A DNA stretch of 7,944 bases from DATAFF01 sp036257595 (GTDB lineage Bacteria; Pseudomonadota; Alphaproteobacteria; Rhizobiales; Aestuariivirgaceae): positions 1 through 7,944 of the forward strand of contig DATAFF010000088.1 of assembly GCA_036257595.1 (NCBI GenBank). The letters are read 5' to 3'. The position numbers and the translations under genes are program-made. Numbering within the stretch: the first letter of the stretch is position 1; each line of letters starts with the position of its first letter. Shown one piece after another: positions 1-5,839 of this stretch. The notes below the pieces were generated by a model. It worked only from the letters and a program-made list of their open reading frames with translations. It was not told where the DNA came from and did not search any database.

Positions 1-1
1 T

Positions 2-415
2 TTCGCCTACACGATCGTGTTCTCGGAGGCGCTTGTGGCGTTCATGGAAGCGATCGGTCTCGATGCGGCGCGTCGGCGCGAGACCGGCTGTACGCTGAGG
101 GTGAGCGAGCTTCGCATCGCGTTCCTGAGGGAATTCCATGAAGGGGACGCCTACGAAGTTCGTTTGCGTATCCTCGATCGCCAGCCGCAAAGCCTGCGCC
201 TCTTCGGACAGATGATCGATGCGGAAAGCGGCCTCGATGCCGCGCTGGCAGATCAGCTGCTGATCTACGTCAATGACGAAGGTCCAGGTCTCGGGAAGGC
301 GTGCGCCATCCCCGAAGCGATCGGACTGAGGATCGATCAGCTTCATGACAAGGATGCCGGTGCGCCGCTCGCGCCGTGGCTTGCGTCTCCCATCGGCATC
401 AGGCGAAAGCGCTGA
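2..415 (+). CDS. Hotdog-fold thioesterase-like protein, 3' end only (5' partial)
   Basis: The reading frame is already open at base 2 and ends with TGA at 413-415, so the true start lies upstream and about 137 codons are visible. The first visible residues (FAYTIVFSEALVAFMEAIGL) match the pattern of a hotdog helix in 4-hydroxybenzoyl-CoA/YbgC-type thioesterases, where an aromatic-rich helix ends in a Gly. They are followed by strands such as LRVSELRIAFLREF and AYEVRLRILDRQ, alternating as in the hotdog beta sheet, and by a GQMID and LLIYVND strand pair. Members of this family hydrolyse acyl-CoA thioesters in the cytoplasm. Similar proteins sit next to L-carnitine dehydrogenase as betainyl-CoA thioesterases, but nothing here proves that role. 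The catalytic Asp/Asn region would lie upstream of the window, so activity cannot be judged. The C-terminus ends in a basic RRKR. Its last codons lie inside a short direct repeat (see findings). Family assignment is moderately sure; the substrate is unknown. Confidence 0.6.
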   Translation, partial: FAYTIVFSEALVAFMEAIGLDAARRRETGCTLRVSELRIAFLREFHEGDAYEVRLRILDRQPQSLRLFGQMIDAESGLDAALADQLLIYVNDEGPGLGKACAIPEAIGLRIDQLHDKDAGAPLAPWLASPIGIRRKR

Positions 416-416
416 T

Positions 417-473
417 TTGGGGCATGATGTGGTCAGGTGTCCCCACCTGCGCCGAAGCCACATCATGCTCCAA
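417..473. repeat. Nested long inverted repeat (16-bp outer arms, 6-bp inner stem)
   Basis: The outer arms are TTGGGGCATGATGTGG (417-432) and CCACATCATGCTCCAA (458-473). They are complementary at 15 of 16 positions, and the one exception (421/469) is a G-U wobble in RNA. Inside lies a second perfect stem, CAGGTG (434-439) with CACCTG (444-449), around a TCCC loop. The element begins 2 bp after the thioesterase stop codon. As RNA it would fold into a strong cruciform-like hairpin, but the downstream arm is followed by GCGCGCG rather than a T-run, so it is not a standard intrinsic terminator. The GCATGAT/ATCATGCTC core resembles, from memory, interspersed palindromes common between genes of Rhizobiales. 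It may act in 3'-end protection, transcript attenuation or transcription termination. The repeat itself is certain; its role is inferred. Confidence 0.85.
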
Positions 474-550
474 GCGCGCGAAAGCGTGATCGCGGCGCGA
501 TTTGGGCCTGCGCTACACTCGCCCGCAGCCATCCTCCAGGGAGAAGCATC

Positions 551-1537
551 ATGCTCGATCTCACAATCTCGCGTCGGACCCTTCTCGGCGCAGCCGCGGC
601 CTTTGGAGCGGCAGGCGCTCTCAGGATGCCGGACGCCGCCTTTGCCAAAGCTCCGCCGGTCGGAACGCAGGCGCCGTTCTTCTATCGCCTCAAGCTCGGC
701 GATCTCGAGGCGACCGTCGTGTCGGATGGGCAGCTCGGGCCGGTCGGCGAACCGAAAGATATCTTTCCCAAGGCGTCCAAGCAGGAGTTGGAGGAGCTGA
801 TCAAGGCGCTGTTCGTCACCCGCAAGGTGGTGCTCGATGAAAATGTGCTGGTGCTCAACACCGGCGACCAGATGGTGCTGGTCGACTCCGGGCTTGGCAC
901 CGAGAAGAGCTTCGGCCCGAACAGCGGACGGCTTCTCGACAGCCTGAAGGCCGCCGGCATCGAACCGGGCAGCATCGATGCGGTGATCCTGACGCATGCG
1001 CATCCCGATCATTGCTGGGGGTTGGTCGGTGCCGACGGAAAGCCCAACTTCCCCAAGGCAAAGATCTGCATGCACCAGGCCGATTATGATTTCTGGACGG
1101 ATGAAGGAAAGCTCAGCAATGACCAGATCAAGGGCTGGGTGAGCGGCACCCGCAAGGTGCTCTTGCCGTTGCGCGAGCGCATCACCTTCATCAAGGACGG
1201 TGCCGATGTGGTTCCCGGGGTGCAGGCGATGCATACGCCGGGACATACGGTCGGGCACACGAGCTATGTGGTGACGGCGGGCGACGAGACGCTGGTCGTT
1301 CTCGGTGATGTGGCCCATCACTCCGCGCTGTCGCTGGCGCGGCCGCACTACGTCTTCGGTTTCGATACCGATGGCGAGCAGGGGGTCGCGACCCGGAAGA
1401 AGACCTTCGACATGCTGGCGGGCAACCGCACGCCGTTCCTCGCCTATCACTTCCCGTGGCCCGGCATCGGTCATGTCAGCAAGGACGGCGATGGCTATCG
1501 CTTCCACCCGACGCCGATGCGGGTTGTGGCGGAGTAG
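551..1537 (+). CDS. Tat-exported MBL-fold metallo-hydrolase, methyl parathion hydrolase-like
   Basis: A 328-residue protein. The ATG at 551 is preceded by AGGGAG (538-543) with 7-nt spacing and opens directly into a Tat signal (S7-R8-R9-T-L-L, then an Ala/Gly-rich core), with likely cleavage after A32 (AFA). Upstream in-frame starts have no ribosome site and would bury the signal. The metallo-beta-lactamase motif HAHPDH lies at residues 149-154 (H149, H151, D153, H154). H232 is in a TPGHTVGH motif, D253 in VLGD and H300 in AYHFPWPG. This full di-metal ligand set matches methyl parathion hydrolase almost residue for residue (from memory H147, H149, D151, H152, H234, D255, H302). The N-terminal YRLKLGDLEATVVSDG segment is also typical of that group. 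Relatives hydrolyse lactones, esters or phosphotriesters in the periplasm, and the natural substrate here is not evident. The gene is transcribed toward the neighbouring leftward gene with only 8 bp between stops. Fold and export are well supported; the substrate is not. Confidence 0.9.
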   Translation: MLDLTISRRTLLGAAAAFGAAGALRMPDAAFAKAPPVGTQAPFFYRLKLGDLEATVVSDGQLGPVGEPKDIFPKASKQELEELIKALFVTRKVVLDENVLVLNTGDQMVLVDSGLGTEKSFGPNSGRLLDSLKAAGIEPGSIDAVILTHAHPDHCWGLVGADGKPNFPKAKICMHQADYDFWTDEGKLSNDQIKGWVSGTRKVLLPLRERITFIKDGADVVPGVQAMHTPGHTVGHTSYVVTAGDETLVVLGDVAHHSALSLARPHYVFGFDTDGEQGVATRKKTFDMLAGNRTPFLAYHFPWPGIGHVSKDGDGYRFHPTPMRVVAE

Positions 1538-1545
1538 GCTCTGGT

Positions 1546-2133
1546 CTAGGGAATGTCCTCGCCAAAATTCCGGTAGAGCCCGGCGGCAGTGACGACGATC
1601 GGCCCGGCTGGCGACGGGTGACGCAGGAACGGCTCTGCGCCCGCATAGTCCGGGAAGGTCCAGATGGCCATGCCGCCGGGGTCCGGCGCAATGAGGCCGA
1701 GGCGGTTGATGACATAGGTCAACCGCCCGGCGCCGCTGTCGCCGGCACGCTCGCCGAACCAATGCTTGATCTCGCCGGCGCTCTGGCCCGGAGCCGCGAA
1801 GAACTCGACGAGATGGAGGCCCGAGGGAACCTCGCCGTGACCGATGATCTCGTCATAAAGGCCGCAGCGCTGGAAATGCAGGGCCTTGCCGGTCGGCGAC
1901 TCGGCGAGGTAGATGCGGCCCTCGTTCGAACGGAAGTACTCCTCCCATTCATCCATCCGCTTGATCGAGGGGATCTGCCACCAGCACATGTAATGCGGCG
2001 TCGGTGCCAGCCGCATGGTGCGGCCGAGATTGGCAACGATACGGTCGCTGCCGGACCAATCCTGGCCGCCGAGCTTGCGGAAAATTTCCCAGGGCATCGA
2101 CCGCTCGCGTTCGATATATTCGACGAAGATCAT
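1546..2133 (-). CDS. Unrecognised protein with two similar alpha+beta (ferredoxin-like) halves
   Basis: A 195-residue soluble protein with no signal peptide or membrane segment. The ATG (2131-2133) follows a GGAG about 9 nt upstream, and the gene starts 25 bp after the stop of the binding-protein gene, so the two are very probably co-transcribed. I do not recognise the family. The sequence reads as two related units of about 95 residues. Each has an opening strand (IFVEYI; LHLVEFF), a helix (MPWEIFRKL; SAGEIKHWF), a middle strand with aromatic residues (YMCWWQIPSIKRMDEWEEYF; MAIWTFPDYAGAEPFL) and a closing strand (FQRCGLYDEI; VTAAGLYRNF). That order resembles the dimeric alpha-beta barrel superfamily (NIPSNAP, EthD and ABM-like), in which paired ferredoxin-like units enclose a small ligand pocket. 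Such proteins may be isomerases, monooxygenases or ligand binders. A role in processing the importer's substrate is suggested only by position. The coding call is sure; the fold is tentative. Confidence 0.8.
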   Translation of the reverse strand: MIFVEYIERERSMPWEIFRKLGGQDWSGSDRIVANLGRTMRLAPTPHYMCWWQIPSIKRMDEWEEYFRSNEGRIYLAESPTGKALHFQRCGLYDEIIGHGEVPSGLHLVEFFAAPGQSAGEIKHWFGERAGDSGAGRLTYVINRLGLIAPDPGGMAIWTFPDYAGAEPFLRHPSPAGPIVVTAAGLYRNFGEDIP

Positions 2134-2158
2134 CGCTGAAGCTCCGTAAAACGGCGTC

Positions 2159-3310
2159 TCAAGCCTTCTGCAGCCGCTGATACTCCTTCAGGAAGTCATC
2201 ATAAGTCGCCCATTGGGTGCCGGCCTCGGTCGGCGGCATCGGCTGCAGCCGCGCCTTTTTGAGCTTGGTCGCGAGATCGGCATAGCCATAGGCGTCCTGC
2301 AGCTCCTTCGGCAGAGTCGGCACCGTGTCGAGATTGGTGATGCCGGCGCTCTGCTCGGTGGCAAAGACCTTCTGCGGCTCGGGTGACAGGATGTGATTCA
2401 TCATCTTGTAGGTGAGCTCGAGATGCGGTGCATCCTTGGGGATCACCAGGCAATCCATGAAGAGGCCGGTTCCCTCCTTGGGAATGGTGTAGCGGATCTC
2501 CTTGCCCTTGGCCTTGGCCCAGACCGCAACCGCCTCCCAGCCCAGGCAGGAGACCACCACCTCGTTGCGGGCGAAGGCATCGCCCATGTCGCCATAGCTC
2601 GGGAAGAAGGCGCGGGCGTGCTCCTTCTTCAGCTTGATCATGAGGTCGATGACCTTGGTGAGCTCCTCGCGGGTGACCAGCGTCCCGTCAGGCCGGCCGG
2701 TGACCACGGTTCCCCAGACCAGCAGGTAGGTGAGCGGGTCATCGACCATGGCCACCTTGCCCTTATATTCGTCCTTGAAGATGTCCATCCAGCTTTCCGG
2801 TGGCGTCGGCACCACCGAGGGATCGTACATCAGCGGCAGCGAGCCCCAATTCCATGGAACCCCGAGAAGGCGATCGTCACGGCGGATGCCGGGATTGCCG
2901 GTGAATTCCGGGACCAGGCGATCGAACATCGAAATCTTGGACTGGTCGATGCTCTCGATGAGCGACGCCTCGTCCATCAGCTTCAGGTAGCCGTAATACA
3001 TCGACACGATATCGGTCTTGCCGACTCCGCCCGCCTGAAGCTTGCTGATGATCTCCTCATTGGAGGCGATGAAGGTCGGCTGAAAATCGATGTCATTGTC
3101 CTTCAGGAAGGTTCCCGACTTGATCGGTGTCTCGTAACCCTGCCAACCCATCCAGGTCATGGTGGTGGCGGCCCATGCAGGATTGGCGGGAAGCCCGGCG
3201 AGACCGGCCCCGGCGAGTGCCGCGAGGCCCTGCATGATGCTGCGGCGCGACAGGCTCGAGCGCTGCGAAAGCTCGAGCAGACTGCTCAATGTCATACATT
3301 GGCTGCTCAT
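2159..3310 (-). CDS. ABC transporter periplasmic substrate-binding protein, PotD type
   Basis: A 383-residue protein. The ATG (3308-3310) has a strong GGGAGGT ribosome site (3315-3321) 4 nt upstream. Residues 21-47 form a Tat-like signal (S21-R22-R23-S, hydrophobic Ala/Leu/Gly core, AWA), with cleavage probable before A48. Mature-part motifs match the spermidine/putrescine-binding family in order: NEEIISKLQAGG (84-95), GVPWNWGSLPLMY (150-162), SWMDIFKDEYKGKV (173-186) and IPKEGTGLFMDCLVIPK (276-292). D286 in the FMD motif corresponds to the ligand amine-binding Asp of PotD (WMD there), and W258 lies near a ligand-contact Trp. The protein captures a small solute outside the inner membrane and delivers it to the permease pair encoded divergently at 3424-5054. 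The family also serves solutes other than polyamines, and the linked sugar-type catabolic genes make the ligand uncertain. Tat rather than Sec export implies folding before translocation. Confidence 0.9.
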   Translation of the reverse strand: MSSQCMTLSSLLELSQRSSLSRRSIMQGLAALAGAGLAGLPANPAWAATTMTWMGWQGYETPIKSGTFLKDNDIDFQPTFIASNEEIISKLQAGGVGKTDIVSMYYGYLKLMDEASLIESIDQSKISMFDRLVPEFTGNPGIRRDDRLLGVPWNWGSLPLMYDPSVVPTPPESWMDIFKDEYKGKVAMVDDPLTYLLVWGTVVTGRPDGTLVTREELTKVIDLMIKLKKEHARAFFPSYGDMGDAFARNEVVVSCLGWEAVAVWAKAKGKEIRYTIPKEGTGLFMDCLVIPKDAPHLELTYKMMNHILSPEPQKVFATEQSAGITNLDTVPTLPKELQDAYGYADLATKLKKARLQPMPPTEAGTQWATYDDFLKEYQRLQKA

Positions 3311-3423
3311 TCACACCTCCCATGTGCTGCGTGGCTTGTTACGGCGGATCGGCTTGAGGCGCCCGATCGTCCGAGCGGTGCAAGCGCTTGTCTCGGCAGC
3401 ATGACGACGCTAGCGTTTGGCCT
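3311..3423. promoter_or_regulatory. Divergent promoter region between binding protein and permease operon
   Basis: This 113-bp gap separates the leftward binding-protein gene from the rightward permease operon, so it must hold promoters for one or both. For the rightward side, TTGTCT (3388-3393) and TAGCGT (3411-3416), spaced 17 bp, form a weak -35/-10 pair that would start transcription near 3423. That would leave almost no leader before the ATG at 3424. I see no convincing -10 for the leftward side. A second inverted repeat, GATCGG (3347-3352) with CCGATC (3363-3368), lies beside the perfect palindrome described separately. The promoter boxes are low confidence; the regulatory nature of the gap follows from gene orientation. 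Confidence 0.5.
3381..3390. promoter_or_regulatory. Probable LacI/GalR-family operator
   Basis: CAAGCGCTTG is a perfect 10-bp palindrome with a central CG. With its flank (TG at 3379-3380) it fits the LacI-family consensus TGNAANCGNTTNCA at 10 of 12 fixed positions, losing only the last two. It lies between the divergent genes and overlaps the proposed -35 (3388-3393) of the permease operon, a natural place for repression. LacI-family repressors usually respond to sugars or polyols. No regulator gene is in the window, so the binding protein would be encoded elsewhere. Confidence 0.55.
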
Positions 3424-4272
3424 ATGTTCCGGTCAAGCAGCGCGACACCGCAAAGCTCCCTGCCGCTGATGCCTGCAGTGGTGGTGTTTGCCGGGTTTTT
3501 CGTGCTGCCGCTCGTCTATTTCTTCGTGATCAGCTTCTGGTCGGTGCGCGCCCGGATCATGCGGCCGGCATTCTCGCTCGCCAATTATGCCGAGACACTG
3601 AACGAATATGGCGGCGTTCTGTCCTATACGGCGTTGACCGCCGGGGCGGTGGCGGTGCTGACCACCATCGTTGCGTTCGCCTTCGCCTATGCCATCCGTT
3701 TCCGGCTGGGGCGCTTTGGCAATGCCTTTCTGCTGATCACGCTCACCACCTTGTTCGGCGGCTATCTGGTGAAGATTTATGCGTGGAAGAGCATTCTTGG
3801 CACCGAAGGCGTGCTCAACCGGGCCCTCCTGGGTGCCGGGCTGATCAACGAGCCGCTTGGGGCGCTGCTCTACAGCACCCAGGGCGTGGTGATCACGCTC
3901 ACCTATTTCCTGCTGCCCTTTGCCGTGCTGCCGATCTATGGCAGCCTGCGAGCGGTCAGCGACGTCACCCTCGAAGCAGCGCGGGATGTGGGCGCGGGGC
4001 CGTTCAAAGTGCTGCGCGACATCGTGCTGCCGCAGTGCCGCGGCGGGCTGATGACTGCGTTCACCCTCAGTTTCCTGATCTCGGTTGGCGACTATGTGAC
4101 GCCGCGCTTCGTCGGCGGCGGGGCGGCGTTGATGGGGACGTTCATCGAGAATCAATTCTCGATCGGCTTCAACTGGCCGCTGGGCAGCGCCATGGCGTTC
4201 ACCACCGTGGCCGTGACACTGGGAATCGTGCTTGCCGTCGACCGGCTCCTCAAAATGGCGCTCAGGCCATGA
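3424..4272 (+). CDS. ABC transporter permease, PotB type
   Basis: A 282-residue inner-membrane permease (Binding-protein-dependent transport system inner-membrane component family, polyamine branch). Predicted membrane segments lie at about 14-38, 67-90, 98-120, 152-172, 205-228 and 250-274. The cytoplasmic EAA loop that docks the ATPase is at 184-203, with E184-A-A-x-D-x-G-A and a closing LP. The GTEGVLNRALL stretch (126-136) followed by GVVITLTYFLLPFAVLPIYGSL is typical of PotB relatives. I chose ATG 3424, which gives a short N-tail before the first membrane segment. It lacks a clear Shine-Dalgarno and may be leaderless or weakly translated. An upstream TTG at 3388 would overlap the operator, and ATG 3469 would shorten the N-tail. 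The stop overlaps the next start (ATGA, 4269-4272), indicating translational coupling. It should pair with the downstream permease and the divergent binding protein. Confidence 0.88.
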   Translation: MFRSSSATPQSSLPLMPAVVVFAGFFVLPLVYFFVISFWSVRARIMRPAFSLANYAETLNEYGGVLSYTALTAGAVAVLTTIVAFAFAYAIRFRLGRFGNAFLLITLTTLFGGYLVKIYAWKSILGTEGVLNRALLGAGLINEPLGALLYSTQGVVITLTYFLLPFAVLPIYGSLRAVSDVTLEAARDVGAGPFKVLRDIVLPQCRGGLMTAFTLSFLISVGDYVTPRFVGGGAALMGTFIENQFSIGFNWPLGSAMAFTTVAVTLGIVLAVDRLLKMALRP

Positions 4273-5054
4273 CGGGGCTCAGGCTGTCGCATGCGCTTTG
4301 GGCAATCTTCGCGATTGCTGTCAGCTTTTATCTGGTGGCACCGCTGGCGCTGGTGATCCTGTTCAGCTTCAACAGCTCGGCGCTCACCAGCCTGCCGCTG
4401 ACCGGGCTAACCTTCGATTGGTACCGAAGACTGATGGCGCTCGACTATTTCTGGCCTGCCCTGCAGAACAGCCTGACCGTCGCTCTGGCGGTCGGCGCGT
4501 TGTCGGTGATCATCGGGACGCTGGCGGCTCTGGCGGTCGCACGCATGCCGGGGCGGAGGGCGGAGCGGATCATCGGTGCGCTCAGCCTGCCGATGATGAT
4601 GCCGGCACTGATCATCGGCATTGCGCTGCTCAGCACGTTCGTGCGGCTGCTCACCATCCGGCTCGGGATCATGACCGTCATTCTCGGACAGCTGGTGGTG
4701 GTGCAACCCTTCGTCATCGCCATCGTCTATGCGCGGCTTCAAACCTTCGACTGGGCGGTGGTCGACAGCGCCCGCGACCTCGGTGCCTCGCCGCTCGCCG
4801 CGTTCTTCACCGTGACCCTGCCCATCGTTCAACCGACGATCGTCGGTGCAACGCTGATCGCGCTTGCCATTTCGCTCGACGATTTCGTCATCACCTTTTT
4901 CACGATCGGCAGCGGCAATACTTTGCCGACCATGGTGTGGGGACTGGTCCGCACCTCGCTCGATCCAACGATCAATGCGCTGGCGACATTGTTGATCGCC
5001 TTCAGCATCGGCTCGACCGTGATTGCGCTGTGGCTCAGCCGCTACCGAGGGTGA
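4269..5054 (+). CDS. ABC transporter permease, PotC type
   Basis: A 261-residue inner-membrane protein and partner of the upstream permease, with which it overlaps by 4 bp (ATGA). Membrane segments are visible at about 9-33, 65-90, 102-124, 133-155, 186-208 and 233-255. The N-terminal VILFSFNSS after the first segment, the GLTFDWYRRL and the ALQNSLTVAL motif are typical of PotC-like proteins. The EAA loop runs from about D166 to P189 (D-S-A-R-D-L-G-A then TLPIVQP); the first Glu of the motif is Asp, a mild and common change. The two permeases would form a heterodimeric channel that needs a PotA-like ATPase, and none is encoded in the window. The stop at 5052-5054 is 4 bp from the next ATG, so the catabolic genes downstream are in the same operon. 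The family is sure; the solute is unknown. Confidence 0.9.
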   Translation: MTGLRLSHALWAIFAIAVSFYLVAPLALVILFSFNSSALTSLPLTGLTFDWYRRLMALDYFWPALQNSLTVALAVGALSVIIGTLAALAVARMPGRRAERIIGALSLPMMMPALIIGIALLSTFVRLLTIRLGIMTVILGQLVVVQPFVIAIVYARLQTFDWAVVDSARDLGASPLAAFFTVTLPIVQPTIVGATLIALAISLDDFVITFFTIGSGNTLPTMVWGLVRTSLDPTINALATLLIAFSIGSTVIALWLSRYRG

Positions 5055-5058
5055 AGCG

Positions 5059-5835
5059 ATGAAGTTCGATTTTTCCGGGCGAATGGCTCTGGTCACGGGC
5101 GGGGGCAGGGGGTTGGGTCTGGCAATCGTGCAGGCCTTGCGCGAGGCTGGCGCCAGGGTCGCCATCAACGATCGGACGTCGGCGATGGTCGCCGACGCCA
5201 TTCTCCGCCTCGGCGGCGGAGAGGGGCTCATGCCAGCACCTGCGGACCTTGCCGCGATCGGTGGCCCGGAGCACGCGGTGACGCAGGCGCTCGACGCCTT
5301 TGGCGGCCTCGACATGCTGGTCAACAATGCGGCAGTCAATATCGAGAATCCGATCGAGGCGACCGACGACGCGCTGTGGGACCTTCATCTCGATGTCGTG
5401 CTCCGAGCACCGCTGTTCACGATAAAGGCGGCATTGCCGGCCCTCGCCCGGGCTGAAGGTGCAATCGTGAACATCGCCTCCGAGCTCGCTCTCCATGCCA
5501 TCCCCAACAATGTCGCCTATGTCGCAGCGAAGCACGGGCTCGTGGCCATGACCCGGGCGCTGGCGATCGAGCTGGCGCCTGAGCGGGTTCGAATCAACGC
5601 GCTTTGCCCCGGGACGATGGATACCGAGCTGATGCGCGAATGCGCCGAGGCGAGCGGCGATGCCGCGGGCTACTACCGAGCCTTCGCCGCCTATCATCCG
5701 TTGGGTCGGATCGCCACCCCGCAGGAGATCGCCGGCTTCGTTCTGTGCCTGCTGTCGCCGGCTGCAGCCTTCATGACCGGCTCGGCGATCGCGATCGATG
5801 GCGGCAGCACGGCTGGGCGCCGTTGGGAGGGATGA
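5059..5835 (+). CDS. Short-chain dehydrogenase/reductase, classical, lacking the tetrad Asn
   Basis: A 258-residue NAD(P)-dependent oxidoreductase with a Rossmann fold. The ATG at 5059 follows GAGG (5047-5050) and lies 4 bp after the permease stop. The cofactor motif TGGGRGLG is at residues 13-20. Asp38 at the end of the second strand (INDR) favours NAD over NADP. NNAA (89-92), S141, Y154 and K158 (Y-x-x-x-K) are in place, and the NALCPG and C-terminal AIDGG motifs follow. The Asn that completes the catalytic tetrad in classical SDRs (as in AVNLT of the next gene) is replaced by Val114 (DVVLRAP). The enzyme may therefore use another residue for its proton relay or have altered activity. Likely reactions are oxidation of an alcohol or aldose imported by the linked transporter. 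The C-terminal DGGSTAGR is shared with the next SDR, suggesting paralogy. Confidence 0.9.
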   Translation: MKFDFSGRMALVTGGGRGLGLAIVQALREAGARVAINDRTSAMVADAILRLGGGEGLMPAPADLAAIGGPEHAVTQALDAFGGLDMLVNNAAVNIENPIEATDDALWDLHLDVVLRAPLFTIKAALPALARAEGAIVNIASELALHAIPNNVAYVAAKHGLVAMTRALAIELAPERVRINALCPGTMDTELMRECAEASGDAAGYYRAFAAYHPLGRIATPQEIAGFVLCLLSPAAAFMTGSAIAIDGGSTAGRRWEG

Positions 5836-5839
5836 GACG

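Noticed and set aside
417..480. Intrinsic transcription terminator at the palindrome
   Set aside because: The stem is strong but the downstream side reads GCGCGCG with no T-run, so it does not fit a standard rho-independent terminator on the plus strand.
514..519. TACACT as a -10 box for the MBL-fold gene
   Set aside because: No matching -35 hexamer is found at 16-18 bp upstream; the sequence there is CGCGGC.
1456..2139. Rightward frame of 227 codons over the 195-residue leftward gene
   Set aside because: The leftward frame has a ribosome site, duplicated domain structure and operon position. The rightward frame begins inside the MBL gene and shows no domain.
2393..3469. Long rightward frame (358 codons) opposite the binding-protein gene
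   Set aside because: It is antisense to a gene with clear PotD motifs, has His/Asp/Arg-rich low-plausibility composition and matches no family I know; such frames are common in GC-rich DNA.
3417..4268. Open frame extending the second permease about 284 codons upstream, as if one 545-residue fusion
   Set aside because: It overlaps the first permease in another frame, and its upstream part is rich in Arg/Ala/His with no membrane segments. The real start is the ATGA overlap at 4269.
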